The position numbers were made by a program, and so were the translations under genes. A stretch of DNA of 64,000 bases from Clostridium saccharoperbutylacetonicum N1-4(HMT). GTDB lineage: Bacteria; Bacillota; Clostridia; Clostridiales; Clostridiaceae. Positions 7,282-15,105 of this stretch are shown here, piece after piece. The notes below the pieces were generated by a model. That model searched no databases and had not been told where the DNA came from. It was given only the letters and a program-made list of their open reading frames with translations. Position 1 is the first letter of the stretch. The number at the start of each line of letters is the position of its first letter. The stretch is from contig NC_020291.1 of the NCBI RefSeq assembly GCF_000340885.1, forward strand, positions 1,115,001 through 1,179,000, given 5' to 3'.

Positions 7282-7674
7282 ATGAGTGAAAGAATAAAAA
7301 AAGAATTAGCATTATATAAATTAAGAGAAATTGAAATTGATGATATGAAGTTGAAAGTTGAAGAATTAAAAATTGGTGAGCAACTTGGAGCAATGAACTA
7401 TGAGGAAAAAGTACAAAGTTCTATGAATTGTAAAAATAATGATTATGTTATGAATGAAATAGAGACATTGGAAAAGAGAATAAGATTTAATGAGATTGCT
7501 AATAAGAGAATTGATAATGCATTAAAAAGATTAGATATAGATGAAGCAGAAATAGTTAGAAGAGTATTTATAGAAAAGAAAAGTATAACACTAACAGCAC
7601 AGGAATTATTTAAATCAAGAAAAAGTATTAAAAAATCGATAGATAGGGCGTTTGAAAAGCTAAAATTAGCTTAA
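7282..7674 (+). CDS. Late transcription regulator, ArpU/sigma-factor-like phage protein
   Basis: 130 residues; ATG preceded by AGGTGAAAAAAC. N-terminal two thirds are helical and charged; the C-terminal part (about 85-130) has an RNA-polymerase sigma region-4-like helix-turn-helix (EAEIVRRVFIEKKSITLTAQ, then RKSIKKSIDRAFEKLKL). Proteins of this ArpU/RinA-like size and position, just before the packaging genes, activate phage late transcription. Directly after its stop codon comes a row of GGTA repeats that could be its binding site. Confidence 0.7.
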   Translation: MSERIKKELALYKLREIEIDDMKLKVEELKIGEQLGAMNYEEKVQSSMNCKNNDYVMNEIETLEKRIRFNEIANKRIDNALKRLDIDEAEIVRRVFIEKKSITLTAQELFKSRKSIKKSIDRAFEKLKLA

Positions 7675-7676
7675 TG

Positions 7677-7750
7677 GGTAGCAACAAAGGTACCATAAAG
7701 GTGTCAGCTAGGGTAGCAGGAAAGGTATCACAAAGGTAGCAGCAAAAGTA
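7677..7750 (+). repeat. Seven GGTA-containing repeats spaced 11-12 bases
   Basis: GGTA (once GGTG, last one AGTA) recurs at 7677, 7689, 7700, 7712, 7724, 7735 and 7747, each inside a unit resembling GGTAGCAACAAA. Spacing alternates between 11 and 12 bases, close to one DNA turn, and does not keep a reading frame, so it is a DNA or RNA site rather than a protein repeat. It starts three bases after the stop codon of the late activator. Confidence 0.65.
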
Positions 7751-7841
7751 CCTATTCAGTACCCAAAAAATATTATATACTGTATTTGGTTAAAGAAATA
7801 ATTAAAATATCACAAATTATTAATATCCGTTTATGATGTTT

Positions 7842-7867
7842 AAAGCACTTAATTCAGGTGCTTTTTA
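7842..7867 (+). terminator. Terminator-like hairpin before the small Cys-rich gene
   Basis: AAAGCACTT pairs with AGGTGCTTT (one G-T pair) around a five-base loop, followed by TTT. It closes the region after the GGTA repeats. Confidence 0.65.
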
Positions 7868-7899
7868 TTATGCAAATTTTTATTGTAAGGAGGTAGATC

Positions 7900-8085
7900 A
7901 TGTATAAGAGAATAAAATTAAATATTAGGTTTGCAGGAAATGAAGTTGTATGTGCTAAATCTCCTGCAAATTGCTGTAAAGGATGTGCTAATAAAAATAA
8001 TTGTGAAGAAATAGAAGTATATTATAATCCTTTTGCTAAAAAAGATATAGAAGAGTGCTTTAAAAATGATGAAAGGAATAGGTGA
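7900..8085 (+). CDS. Small cysteine-rich protein (61 aa)
   Basis: ATG preceded by AAGGAGGTAGATC. The 61-residue product has a tight cluster CAKSPANCCKGCANKNNC, so five Cys within 18 residues, which could bind zinc or an iron-sulphur cluster. It ends 15 bases before the recombinase gene. No family is recognised; a zinc-binding phage protein is the most likely description. Confidence 0.55.
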   Translation: MYKRIKLNIRFAGNEVVCAKSPANCCKGCANKNNCEEIEVYYNPFAKKDIEECFKNDERNR

Positions 8086-8100
8086 GGCAGGTGAAGTGAT

Positions 8101-8706
8101 ATGGGAAGAAAAAGACCTGCTAAACCTATTGTAAGAACAGATCAAGTACTTGATATTCAAGATTACTTAAAATATAGAAATGAACGTGATTATATTTTAT
8201 TTGTAGTTGGAATAACAACAGGCTATAGAGCAGGTGATTTAGTAACACTAAAAGCAAGAGATATAAGAGAAGCTCTTAAGAAAAGTGAGTTTACTATTTT
8301 TGAGGGAAAGAAAAAGAATTCAAAAAATATTAGAGAAAAAAATAGGAAGCCTAGAACAGTTGAAATAATACCAAAGGTTGCAAAGCTGCTGAAAGAATAT
8401 ATCAGAGATAAAAAGGATTATGAATATATATTTCAATCCAGGAAAGGTGTAAATAAGCATATAGGAGTACAAGCAGTTAGTAATATTTTAAAAGAAGCTG
8501 GAGAATATTTTGGTTTATATGATATATCTGCTCATAGTATGAGAAAAACATATGCATATAAAATATATATTGAAAGTGATAAAGATATTGTAGCTGTCCA
8601 AAAGTTATTAGGTCATAGAACAACACAAGAAACAGAACTATACATTGGGTTAGATAAAGAAAAATATCATCAATATTCAAAGTCGTTAAGTGATTTTGTG
8701 AGATGA
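8101..8706 (+). CDS. Short tyrosine recombinase (phage integrase family, catalytic domain only)
   Basis: 201 residues, ATG after GGCAGGTGAAGTGAT. The tyrosine recombinase residues are visible: Arg in TTGYRAGDL, HSMRKTYAY (H-x-x-R), LGHRTTQETE (His) and the nucleophile Tyr in the ELYIGLDKE area. The N-terminal arm-binding and core-binding domains are missing, so it is about half the length of a usual phage integrase. Short recombinases of this kind are commonly found just before the terminase genes in clostridial phages and are probably not the integrase that acts at the chromosomal site, which should lie left of the window. Confidence 0.8.
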   Translation: MGRKRPAKPIVRTDQVLDIQDYLKYRNERDYILFVVGITTGYRAGDLVTLKARDIREALKKSEFTIFEGKKKNSKNIREKNRKPRTVEIIPKVAKLLKEYIRDKKDYEYIFQSRKGVNKHIGVQAVSNILKEAGEYFGLYDISAHSMRKTYAYKIYIESDKDIVAVQKLLGHRTTQETELYIGLDKEKYHQYSKSLSDFVR

Positions 8707-9173
8707 TATTTTTTTATTTTTAGCTATGAATGTTTAATTTTTGAAGCTATTAACATTCAAGGTTAAAAAATCAAGACATATAGAAGTAGAGATATTTTAA
8801 AATGAATGTGTGATTCCCCATGATAATTAAACATTCAAACAAGAAAATATGAATATTGAACTCAATAAAACGAGTAGTATTCGTATTATAATGATAAGAA
8901 ACATATTGTTTTTTTTAGGTTGCAAACTACAGAATAACCATATTTTTTTTGATAGGGAAATATATACTTATACTGACTTTGAATAAACTTACGAATATAT
9001 ATGAACAATATTAATGTAAGCAAAATTTAGATAAATTTATAAAGTATGAAAGTGAGGTGAATGTGTTAATAAAGCTTACAAGTAAATTTTATATCTATTA
9101 CTTGAAATATTAATATACTTAATTAAGAATATTTTAAATATAGAATTTTGTAAGTTTTAGATAGCACTTATAA
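8707..9173. other. AT-rich gap ahead of the metalloprotease gene
   Basis: No gene found. It holds a perfect 13-base inverted repeat, TGAATGTTTAATT at 8727-8739 and AATTAAACATTCA at 8825-8837, 85 bases apart, plus a further AACATTCA copy at 8752-8759. There is no terminator with a T-run after the recombinase. No clear promoter for the downstream gene was found. Confidence 0.5.
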
Positions 9174-10661
9174 ATGAGTAATATACTTGACGAAATTTTA
9201 ACATTTCAATCTGGAGATGAAGAAATAAAATTGCGCGTATTTGGTGATGAATTTTACGCAAGACGTGAATCGTTAGATGGATATACAGCAATTTATGATC
9301 CAAGGCTGGATAAATATTGCTATGCGAAATTAGAAAATGGAGAACTAGTATCTACTGGCAAAAGTATAACTGGAGAGATTCCAGAAGGAGTAACTCCTCA
9401 TTTAAAAGAAAGTACAGAAGTTAGAAAAGAAAAGTTTGAAAAGAACTATTCAAATAGTGGATATTCTAATATAGAAGATATTGATTTAAAAAAAAACACA
9501 AATGATAATGTAGAAAGAACTAAAACTGAGAGTGATGGTTTGCTTGCAGGACGCAAAAGAAACAATGGAAAAATCAAGGGATTAACAGTTATTGTAGAGT
9601 TTGCTGATATTTCAACTAATATCACTCCATATGATGTAGAACAAATGTTGAATGGAGAAAATTACAATCGGAATGGGAATTATTGCTCAGTGAATAAATA
9701 TTTTAAAACTGTTTCTGATGGAAAGTTAGATTATAGCAATGATGTTATAGGACCTATCAAATTATCTCATAGACGTAATTATTATATCAATGAATCTTTT
9801 ATAGACGAAGTAATGAATATAGTAGTAAATAATTTAAATATTGATCTTTCTATATACGATTCACTAAAAGAGGGGATAGTTGATGCAGTAAATTTTCTTT
9901 ACGCAGGAGAAACAGTTTATGAAGGGGCACTATGGCCACATAATTCATATAAAAGTATAGAGTTTAATGATATAAAAACTGGTTTTTACATGTTATCTAG
10001 CGTAGGCAAGGATGTTGATAATATGAGTATAGGAACTTTTTGTCATGAATCAGGACATTTACTTTGCCGTTTCGCAGATCTATATGATTATGGAAAAAGA
10101 GATGGGGATAATATAAAGAGTAAAGGACTAAGCATTTATTGTTTAATGGGTTCAGGTAATCATCTAAACAATGGTAGAACACCTTCTCCTATTTGTGCAT
10201 ATTTAAGGGATTTGGCTGATTGGTGTGATAATAAAGCAAACCTCAATGAGGCAGGATCATATATTGCTAAACATGGGGAATATAATACTGTTATGAAGTA
10301 TAAGACATCCAAGCCGGATGAATATTTTATCATTGAAAATCGAGCAACATTCGACTTGGATAAATATTTACCATCAAGTGGTCTTGCTATTTATCATTGT
10401 GATAAGAACGGTTCTAATGAGTGGCAACAAGGTACACCAGAACAACATTATCAATGTGCATTATTGCAGGCAGATGGTAAGCGAGATTTGGAACGAGATG
10501 TAAACTATGGAGATAAAGGTGATTTATTCGGTGAACGCAGTGGAATAACAGTCTCAAACAACACTAATCCATCAAGTAAAGAATGGGATGGAAGTGATTC
10601 TGGGTTTGTTATTTCGAATATTACAAAACCTGATATTAATATCCAATTCAAGATTGGATAA
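9174..10661 (+). CDS. M6-family-like zinc metalloprotease, prophage cargo
   Basis: 495 residues. The catalytic site is HESGH (H291, E292, H295) followed by RFADLYD, where a downstream Asp is the third ligand as in immune-inhibitor-A type M6 peptidases (HELGH then GLPDLYD). The M6 neighbourhood is also present: ALWPHNSY before and YCLMGSGNH after the site. The N-terminal 140 residues resemble the M6 propeptide region. There is no signal peptide or membrane segment, unlike secreted InhA, so it would stay inside until lysis or act inside the cell. No ribosome binding site precedes ATG 9174, which directly follows an in-frame TAA. Flanked by its own gap and terminator, it looks like an added cargo gene; the substrate is unknown. 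Confidence 0.75.
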   Translation: MSNILDEILTFQSGDEEIKLRVFGDEFYARRESLDGYTAIYDPRLDKYCYAKLENGELVSTGKSITGEIPEGVTPHLKESTEVRKEKFEKNYSNSGYSNIEDIDLKKNTNDNVERTKTESDGLLAGRKRNNGKIKGLTVIVEFADISTNITPYDVEQMLNGENYNRNGNYCSVNKYFKTVSDGKLDYSNDVIGPIKLSHRRNYYINESFIDEVMNIVVNNLNIDLSIYDSLKEGIVDAVNFLYAGETVYEGALWPHNSYKSIEFNDIKTGFYMLSSVGKDVDNMSIGTFCHESGHLLCRFADLYDYGKRDGDNIKSKGLSIYCLMGSGNHLNNGRTPSPICAYLRDLADWCDNKANLNEAGSYIAKHGEYNTVMKYKTSKPDEYFIIENRATFDLDKYLPSSGLAIYHCDKNGSNEWQQGTPEQHYQCALLQADGKRDLERDVNYGDKGDLFGERSGITVSNNTNPSSKEWDGSDSGFVISNITKPDINIQFKIG

Positions 10662-10673
10662 GAATGTTTTTAT

Positions 10674-10705
10674 AAGCTAGAGAATTAGACTTTCTAGCTT
10701 TTTTT
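10674..10705 (+). terminator. Terminator of the metalloprotease gene
   Basis: AAGCTAGA (10674-10681) pairs with TCTAGCTT (10693-10700), followed by seven T in all. It starts 13 bases after the stop codon. Confidence 0.85.
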
Positions 10706-10733
10706 ATAGTCTAAATAAGGAGGGGAAACAGGT

Positions 10734-11039
10734 ATAGCTAAAGAGTTTGCTAAATTATTTTATAATAGTACAACATGGAAGAAGTGCAAAGCATCTTACA
10801 TTAAATCAGTTCATGGATTATGTGAGAGATGTGAAAGACCAGGATACATTGTGCATCATAAGAAAGAGTTAGCACCTAATAACATCAATGATCCTAACAT
10901 AACACTTAATCATGATAACTTAGAATATTTATGTTTAGATTGTCATAATGCAGAGCATGACTTCAATAGAGAAAAGAAAAGTGCAACTAAGAAAGGTTAC
11001 AGATTTAATGATAAAGGAGAATTAGTTCCTACGACATAG
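10734..11039 (+). CDS. HNH endonuclease of the packaging module, probable ATA start codon
   Basis: The frame is open upstream of the GTG at 10851 and encodes conserved HNH sequence there: AKEFAKLFYNSTTWKKCKAS, CERCERPG, then VHHKKELAPNN, TLNHDNLEYLCLDCHN. Starting at 10851 would remove the first zinc Cys pair and half the fold. AAGGAGGGG at 10717-10725 is followed eight bases later by ATA at 10734, giving (M)AKEFAKLFYN, which matches the usual start of these proteins. I therefore place the start at ATA 10734 (101 residues). HNH proteins beside terminase genes are part of the packaging motor of cos-type HK97-like phages and help cut the cos site. Confidence 0.7.
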   Translation: MAKEFAKLFYNSTTWKKCKASYIKSVHGLCERCERPGYIVHHKKELAPNNINDPNITLNHDNLEYLCLDCHNAEHDFNREKKSATKKGYRFNDKGELVPTT

Positions 11040-11073
11040 CCCCCCCATAAAAATATCTGTGGGGGGGCTTTTG
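11038..11073 (+). terminator. Strong G/C hairpin after the HNH gene, terminator or part of cos region
   Basis: AGCCCCCCCAT (11038-11048) pairs with GTGGGGGGGCT, then TTTT. Seven consecutive C and G pairs in an otherwise AT-rich phage are striking. It overlaps the stop codon of the HNH gene. Termination is likely; since cos sites usually lie between HNH and terminase small subunit genes, it may instead or also belong to cos. Confidence 0.65.
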
Positions 11074-11138
11074 GAGACCGTATAGTGGACAACAATTTTC
11101 CTCCGAATGAAATTTTGAAAAAGGGGAGGGGGATATTT

Positions 11139-11510
11139 TTGAGCATATCCGAACAATTAGAAAGAGATAGAAAGATAAAGCAGGAAGTAAATAAAATTAA
11201 AAAGATATTTAAGGATTTCCCAAAAGATAAAACTAAAGTTATTGAAGGATTAATTAATGAAGCTGCATTTATGAAAGTATCTCTTGAAGATACTAGAATA
11301 GATCTTATTAAAAATGGATTGACTGAACTATTTGAACAAGGAGATCAAGCATTTAATAGAGAAAGACCAGAAGTGAAAATATATTCAAATTTCATGAAGC
11401 TATATTCCAGCATAATGAAACAATTAATAGATTTACTTCCACCAGAACTTAAAAAAGAGCAAACTGATGCTTTGATGGACTTTATCAGTAAAGGCAAGAT
11501 TAAAAAATGA
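11139..11510 (+). CDS. terS: Terminase small subunit, P27 family
   Basis: The frame opens with GTG at 11085, but GGGGAGGGGG at 11123-11132 points to TTG at 11139 (six-base spacing), giving (M)SISEQLERDRKIKQEVNKI. About 123 residues. The pattern NEAAFMKVSLEDTRIDLIKN, then ELFEQGDQAFNRERPEVKIY and a helix ending LLPPE is that of P27-type small terminases, which recognise the phage DNA packaging site. The stop codon overlaps the start of the large subunit by four bases, so the two are translated together. Confidence 0.8.
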   Translation: MSISEQLERDRKIKQEVNKIKKIFKDFPKDKTKVIEGLINEAAFMKVSLEDTRIDLIKNGLTELFEQGDQAFNRERPEVKIYSNFMKLYSSIMKQLIDLLPPELKKEQTDALMDFISKGKIKK

Positions 11511-13171
11511 CTTACATAGAAGAATACTATAATAAGATCATTTCAAATGAAATTATTGCTTGCAAAAGAATTAAGCAGGCATATTCTATGTTAGTTGATA
11601 AACTTCATAATCCAGGTAAATATGATCCCTGGATATTTGATGAAGAATTAGCTAATAGGCCAATAGAATTTATTGAAACTTTTTGCAAACAAGCTCAGGG
11701 AGAACTTGGTGGAGCATTAAAGCTAGAATTATTTCAGAAAGCTAAGCATCAAGCAGTATTTGGATTTGTTCATAAGGAGACAGGCTTTAGGCAATATCAA
11801 GAAGTGCTTGATATTAGAGGGCGAAAAAACGGAAAGACTACGGAGCTTGCAGCAGATGAAACCTTTATGTTAGTTGGAGATGGAGAAGGTTCTCCAGAGT
11901 GCTATATTATAGCAACTAAATTAGATCAATCTAAAAAAGGTTTTAATGAGTGCTATAAAATGATTCAGCAGTCACCAGATTTAAATAAGCATCTAAAGAA
12001 AAGAAAATCAGATATATATTGTCCTTTTAATTATGGAACTATCCAGGCTTTGGCGAGTAATTCAAATGGACTTGATGGTTTAAATTCACACATGGTTACA
12101 ATAGATGAATTGGCAGCCATAAAAAATAGAGATATATATGATTTGATGAAGCAATCAATGAGTAGTAGAAGGCAGCCTTTATTAGATTGTATTACTACTA
12201 ATGGTTTTATAAGAGGTTCAATATTTGATGCACAATATGAATATGCATGTAAAGTGCTGGATGGTAAAGTCAAGGATGATAGATTCTTGGCTTTTATTTA
12301 TGAGCTTGATGATAAAGATGAGTGGGATAAGGAAGAAATGTGGATTAAAGCAAATCCAGGATTAGGGCCTATTAAGAAGATTGAATTTTTAAGAGATTGT
12401 GTTAACAAAGCCAAAGAAGATCCTGCTTTTAAAGCCACAGTTATGGTTAAAGATTTTAACATGAAAGAAAATTCTGCATCAGCTTGGTTACGTTGGGATG
12501 AACTTAATAATGAAGCTGTATTTGATATTAGAGAAATGGGCTTTAGATATGGAATTGGTTGTTTTGACTTAGCAGAAACCACAGACTTAGCATCAGCTAA
12601 AATTTTATGCATGAAACGAGATGACCCTGGTATCTATGTAATTCAAAAGTACTTTGTACCACAGGAAAAATTAAATAATGAAGAAACTAATAAAGAAGAG
12701 GATAGTGTTCCATATAAGTTATGGGAGCAGCAGGGATTACTTAGAGTTTGTCCAGGAAATAAAATAAATAAGTATGATATTTTGGAATGGTTTAAGGAAG
12801 TAAGAGATACTTATGATATTTATATACCTTGGATTGGATATGATCCTTGGCATGTTGATGATAGTTTACTTCAAACTTTTAAAGATGAATTTGGTTCAGA
12901 ATCAATGATACCAGTTAGACAGGGAGTATATACTTTAAGCTTCCCAATGAAGGAACTAAAAGCAGATTTAATTGCAGATAGAATCAATTATAATAACAAT
13001 CCAATAGATAAATGGTGTTTATCAAACATGGAAATAAAAACAGATATAAATGGCAACATACAGCCTATAAAAGGAGTCGATAACAGAAAGCGTATTGATG
13101 GAGGTGTGTCTTTGATAATTGGTTATGTAGTGTTCTTAGATAAATTAAGTGAATATGAAAATATGATTTAG
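11507..13171 (+). CDS. terL: Terminase large subunit (HK97/P27-partner type)
   Basis: 554 residues. The ATPase half has the Walker A variant RKNGKTT at 106-112 and Walker B MVTIDE (D200, E201). The nuclease half has the first catalytic Asp in GCFDLAETTDLAS and a late Asp in KGVDNRKRIDGG. It cuts concatemeric DNA and drives it into the procapsid with the small subunit and HNH protein. It overlaps terS by four bases and ends 15 bases before the portal start chosen here. Confidence 0.93.
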   Translation: MTYIEEYYNKIISNEIIACKRIKQAYSMLVDKLHNPGKYDPWIFDEELANRPIEFIETFCKQAQGELGGALKLELFQKAKHQAVFGFVHKETGFRQYQEVLDIRGRKNGKTTELAADETFMLVGDGEGSPECYIIATKLDQSKKGFNECYKMIQQSPDLNKHLKKRKSDIYCPFNYGTIQALASNSNGLDGLNSHMVTIDELAAIKNRDIYDLMKQSMSSRRQPLLDCITTNGFIRGSIFDAQYEYACKVLDGKVKDDRFLAFIYELDDKDEWDKEEMWIKANPGLGPIKKIEFLRDCVNKAKEDPAFKATVMVKDFNMKENSASAWLRWDELNNEAVFDIREMGFRYGIGCFDLAETTDLASAKILCMKRDDPGIYVIQKYFVPQEKLNNEETNKEEDSVPYKLWEQQGLLRVCPGNKINKYDILEWFKEVRDTYDIYIPWIGYDPWHVDDSLLQTFKDEFGSESMIPVRQGVYTLSFPMKELKADLIADRINYNNNPIDKWCLSNMEIKTDINGNIQPIKGVDNRKRIDGGVSLIIGYVVFLDKLSEYENMI

Positions 13172-13186
13172 AGGGAGGTGCATAGA

Positions 13187-14341
13187 GTGAATTTTATTAA
13201 TAGATTTTTTAACCGTAGTCCATCAAAGACAAGATTTGAACTTGTTGAAGATAGAGGAAATGGTTTTTATAGCTGGAATGGTAAACTTTATAAATCTGAT
13301 ATTATTAGAGCTTGTATAAGACCTAAAGTTAAAGCTATTGGAAAGTTAATTCCACAGCATATAAGAAATAATACTCAACAAGGCTTTGCAGTTAATCCAG
13401 AACCTTATATAAGGTTTCTACTTGAAGAACCTAATCCATATATGAGTGGTCAAATGTTGCTTGAAAAGTTAGCAATGCAGCTGGCACTCAATAATAATGC
13501 TTTTATCTTAATAGTAAATGATGATAATGGCTATCCAGTTGAATTATATAACATACCATGTGTTACTGCAGAAGCTATTTATGATTCACAAGGATTACTT
13601 TATTTAAGGTTTACTAATCGTAATGGTAAGATGGTTACTTATCCATATACAGAGATCATTCATATAAGGCAGGATTTTAATGAAAATGATATATTTGGTG
13701 AAAGTCCACGTGAAGCGTTAATACCTTTGATGGAAGTTGTATATACCATGGATCAGGGGATTGTGAAAGCAGTTAAAAATAGTGGAGTAATAAGATGGTT
13801 ACTAAAATTCAATAATTCTTTAAGGCCAGAAGATATAAAAAAGAATGTAGAAGACTTTACTAAGAGTTTTCTTGCAACAAGTAATGAAGGTGGAGCTGCA
13901 GGTGTTGATTCAAAATCAGAAGCTACACAAATTCATCCTGATGATTATGTTCCTAATGCGGCACAAATAGACAGAACTACTAAAAGGATTTATTCATTCT
14001 TTAATACAAATGAGAAAATAGTGCAGTCTAATTACAATGAAGATGAATGGAATGCATATTATGAAAGTGAAATTGAACCTTTGGCCATGCAGTTAAGTAA
14101 TGAATACACCAGAAAGTTATTTAATAGAAGAGAGCGTGGGTTTGGTAACAGGATAATCTTTGCAGCTAATAATCTTCAATATGCATCAATGTCAACTAAG
14201 CTTGGATTACTAGCTATGGTGGATAGAGGTGCATTAACAGCGAATGAATGGAGAGAAGTAATAAATCTTCCACCAATAGAAGATGGTGATAAACCAATAA
14301 GAAGATTAGATACTCAAGTCGTGGGAGGGGGTGAAAAGTAA
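13187..14341 (+). CDS. Phage portal protein, HK97 family
   Basis: About 385 residues. An upstream GTG at 13178 overlaps the ribosome binding site GGGAGG, so GTG 13187 (eight-base spacing) is taken: (M)NFINRFFNRSPSKTRFELVE. Typical HK97 portal segments are seen: LLEEPNPYMSGQMLLEKLA, NNNAFILIVND, EIIHIRQDF and the C-terminal GLLAMVDRGALTANEWREV. Twelve copies form the ring through which DNA enters. Its TAA overlaps the ATG of the protease. Confidence 0.92.
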   Translation: MNFINRFFNRSPSKTRFELVEDRGNGFYSWNGKLYKSDIIRACIRPKVKAIGKLIPQHIRNNTQQGFAVNPEPYIRFLLEEPNPYMSGQMLLEKLAMQLALNNNAFILIVNDDNGYPVELYNIPCVTAEAIYDSQGLLYLRFTNRNGKMVTYPYTEIIHIRQDFNENDIFGESPREALIPLMEVVYTMDQGIVKAVKNSGVIRWLLKFNNSLRPEDIKKNVEDFTKSFLATSNEGGAAGVDSKSEATQIHPDDYVPNAAQIDRTTKRIYSFFNTNEKIVQSNYNEDEWNAYYESEIEPLAMQLSNEYTRKLFNRRERGFGNRIIFAANNLQYASMSTKLGLLAMVDRGALTANEWREVINLPPIEDGDKPIRRLDTQVVGGGEK

Positions 14342-15105
14342 TGGATATAGAAGTTAAAGGCGATATTATATCAGATGATTATGCCTGGATCTATGATTGG
14401 CTTGGATATAATTATGCTTCACCAAGTAAGATTATAAATCAAATTAAAGAAGCTAATGGGGAAGAGTTAAACATAAAAGTAAATTCTCCAGGAGGGGATG
14501 TGTTTGCAGCAAGTGATATTTATACAGAGCTAAGAAATTATAAAGGTAATGTAAATATAAATATTACAGGTTTAGCAGCAAGTGCAGCAAGCGTTATTTC
14601 TATGGCTCGACATAGTTCAATGTCACCAACAGCTCAATTAATGGTACATAATGTATCAAGTTATGCAAGTGGTGATTATAGAGACATGGATCATATGTCA
14701 GAAGTCTTAAAAAATGCTAATAATACAATAGCAAATGCTTATATGTGTAAAAGTGGCATGAGCAGAGAGCAGGCACTTGAAATAATGAATAATGAAACCT
14801 GGTTAACTGCTCAACAAGCAAAAGAATTAGGATTAATTGATGAAATAATGTTTGAAGATACAAACAAAGTAAATTTGATGAATTTATCAAACATGAATTT
14901 AAAAGGATTTTATAATTCAGCTTCATCTATTCCTAAGGAGCTAATTGAAAACTTAATGAAAAATAATAAGTCTAACAAAGATCAACCTATTATAAATGAT
15001 AAGGTTGATTTTTTTATTGAGCAAAATGCAAAAATAAATGGAAAATTGATTGAGCTATATAATAGCCAAATAGAAGAAAAGGAAGTGTTAATTAATGAAA
15101 ATTAG
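14341..15105 (+). CDS. ClpP-like (S14) prohead maturation protease
   Basis: 254 residues. ClpP fold with NSPGGDVFAASDIY, the catalytic Ser in GLAASAASVISMA, and the His in MVHNVSSYASG; the acid is probably in the later AKELGLIDE stretch. It should process the capsid precursor during head assembly. Start and stop overlap with the portal and capsid genes. The C-terminal 55 residues form a charged helical tail. Confidence 0.92.
   Translation: MDIEVKGDIISDDYAWIYDWLGYNYASPSKIINQIKEANGEELNIKVNSPGGDVFAASDIYTELRNYKGNVNINITGLAASAASVISMARHSSMSPTAQLMVHNVSSYASGDYRDMDHMSEVLKNANNTIANAYMCKSGMSREQALEIMNNETWLTAQQAKELGLIDEIMFEDTNKVNLMNLSNMNLKGFYNSASSIPKELIENLMKNNKSNKDQPIINDKVDFFIEQNAKINGKLIELYNSQIEEKEVLINEN

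Noticed and set aside
7674..7738. Short frame of 21 codons starting ATG 7674 over the GGTA repeats
   Set aside because: Repeat spacing of 11-12 bases does not keep frame, no separate ribosome site, and the stop comes early; treated as a DNA site.
8101..8706. Call as the prophage integrase that acts at attB
   Set aside because: It lacks N-terminal domains and lies in the packaging region, far from either phage end; the true integrase is expected left of the window.
10318..10503. Overlapping frame inside the metalloprotease gene
   Set aside because: Shadow of the conserved protease frame; no ribosome site and no protein-like pattern.
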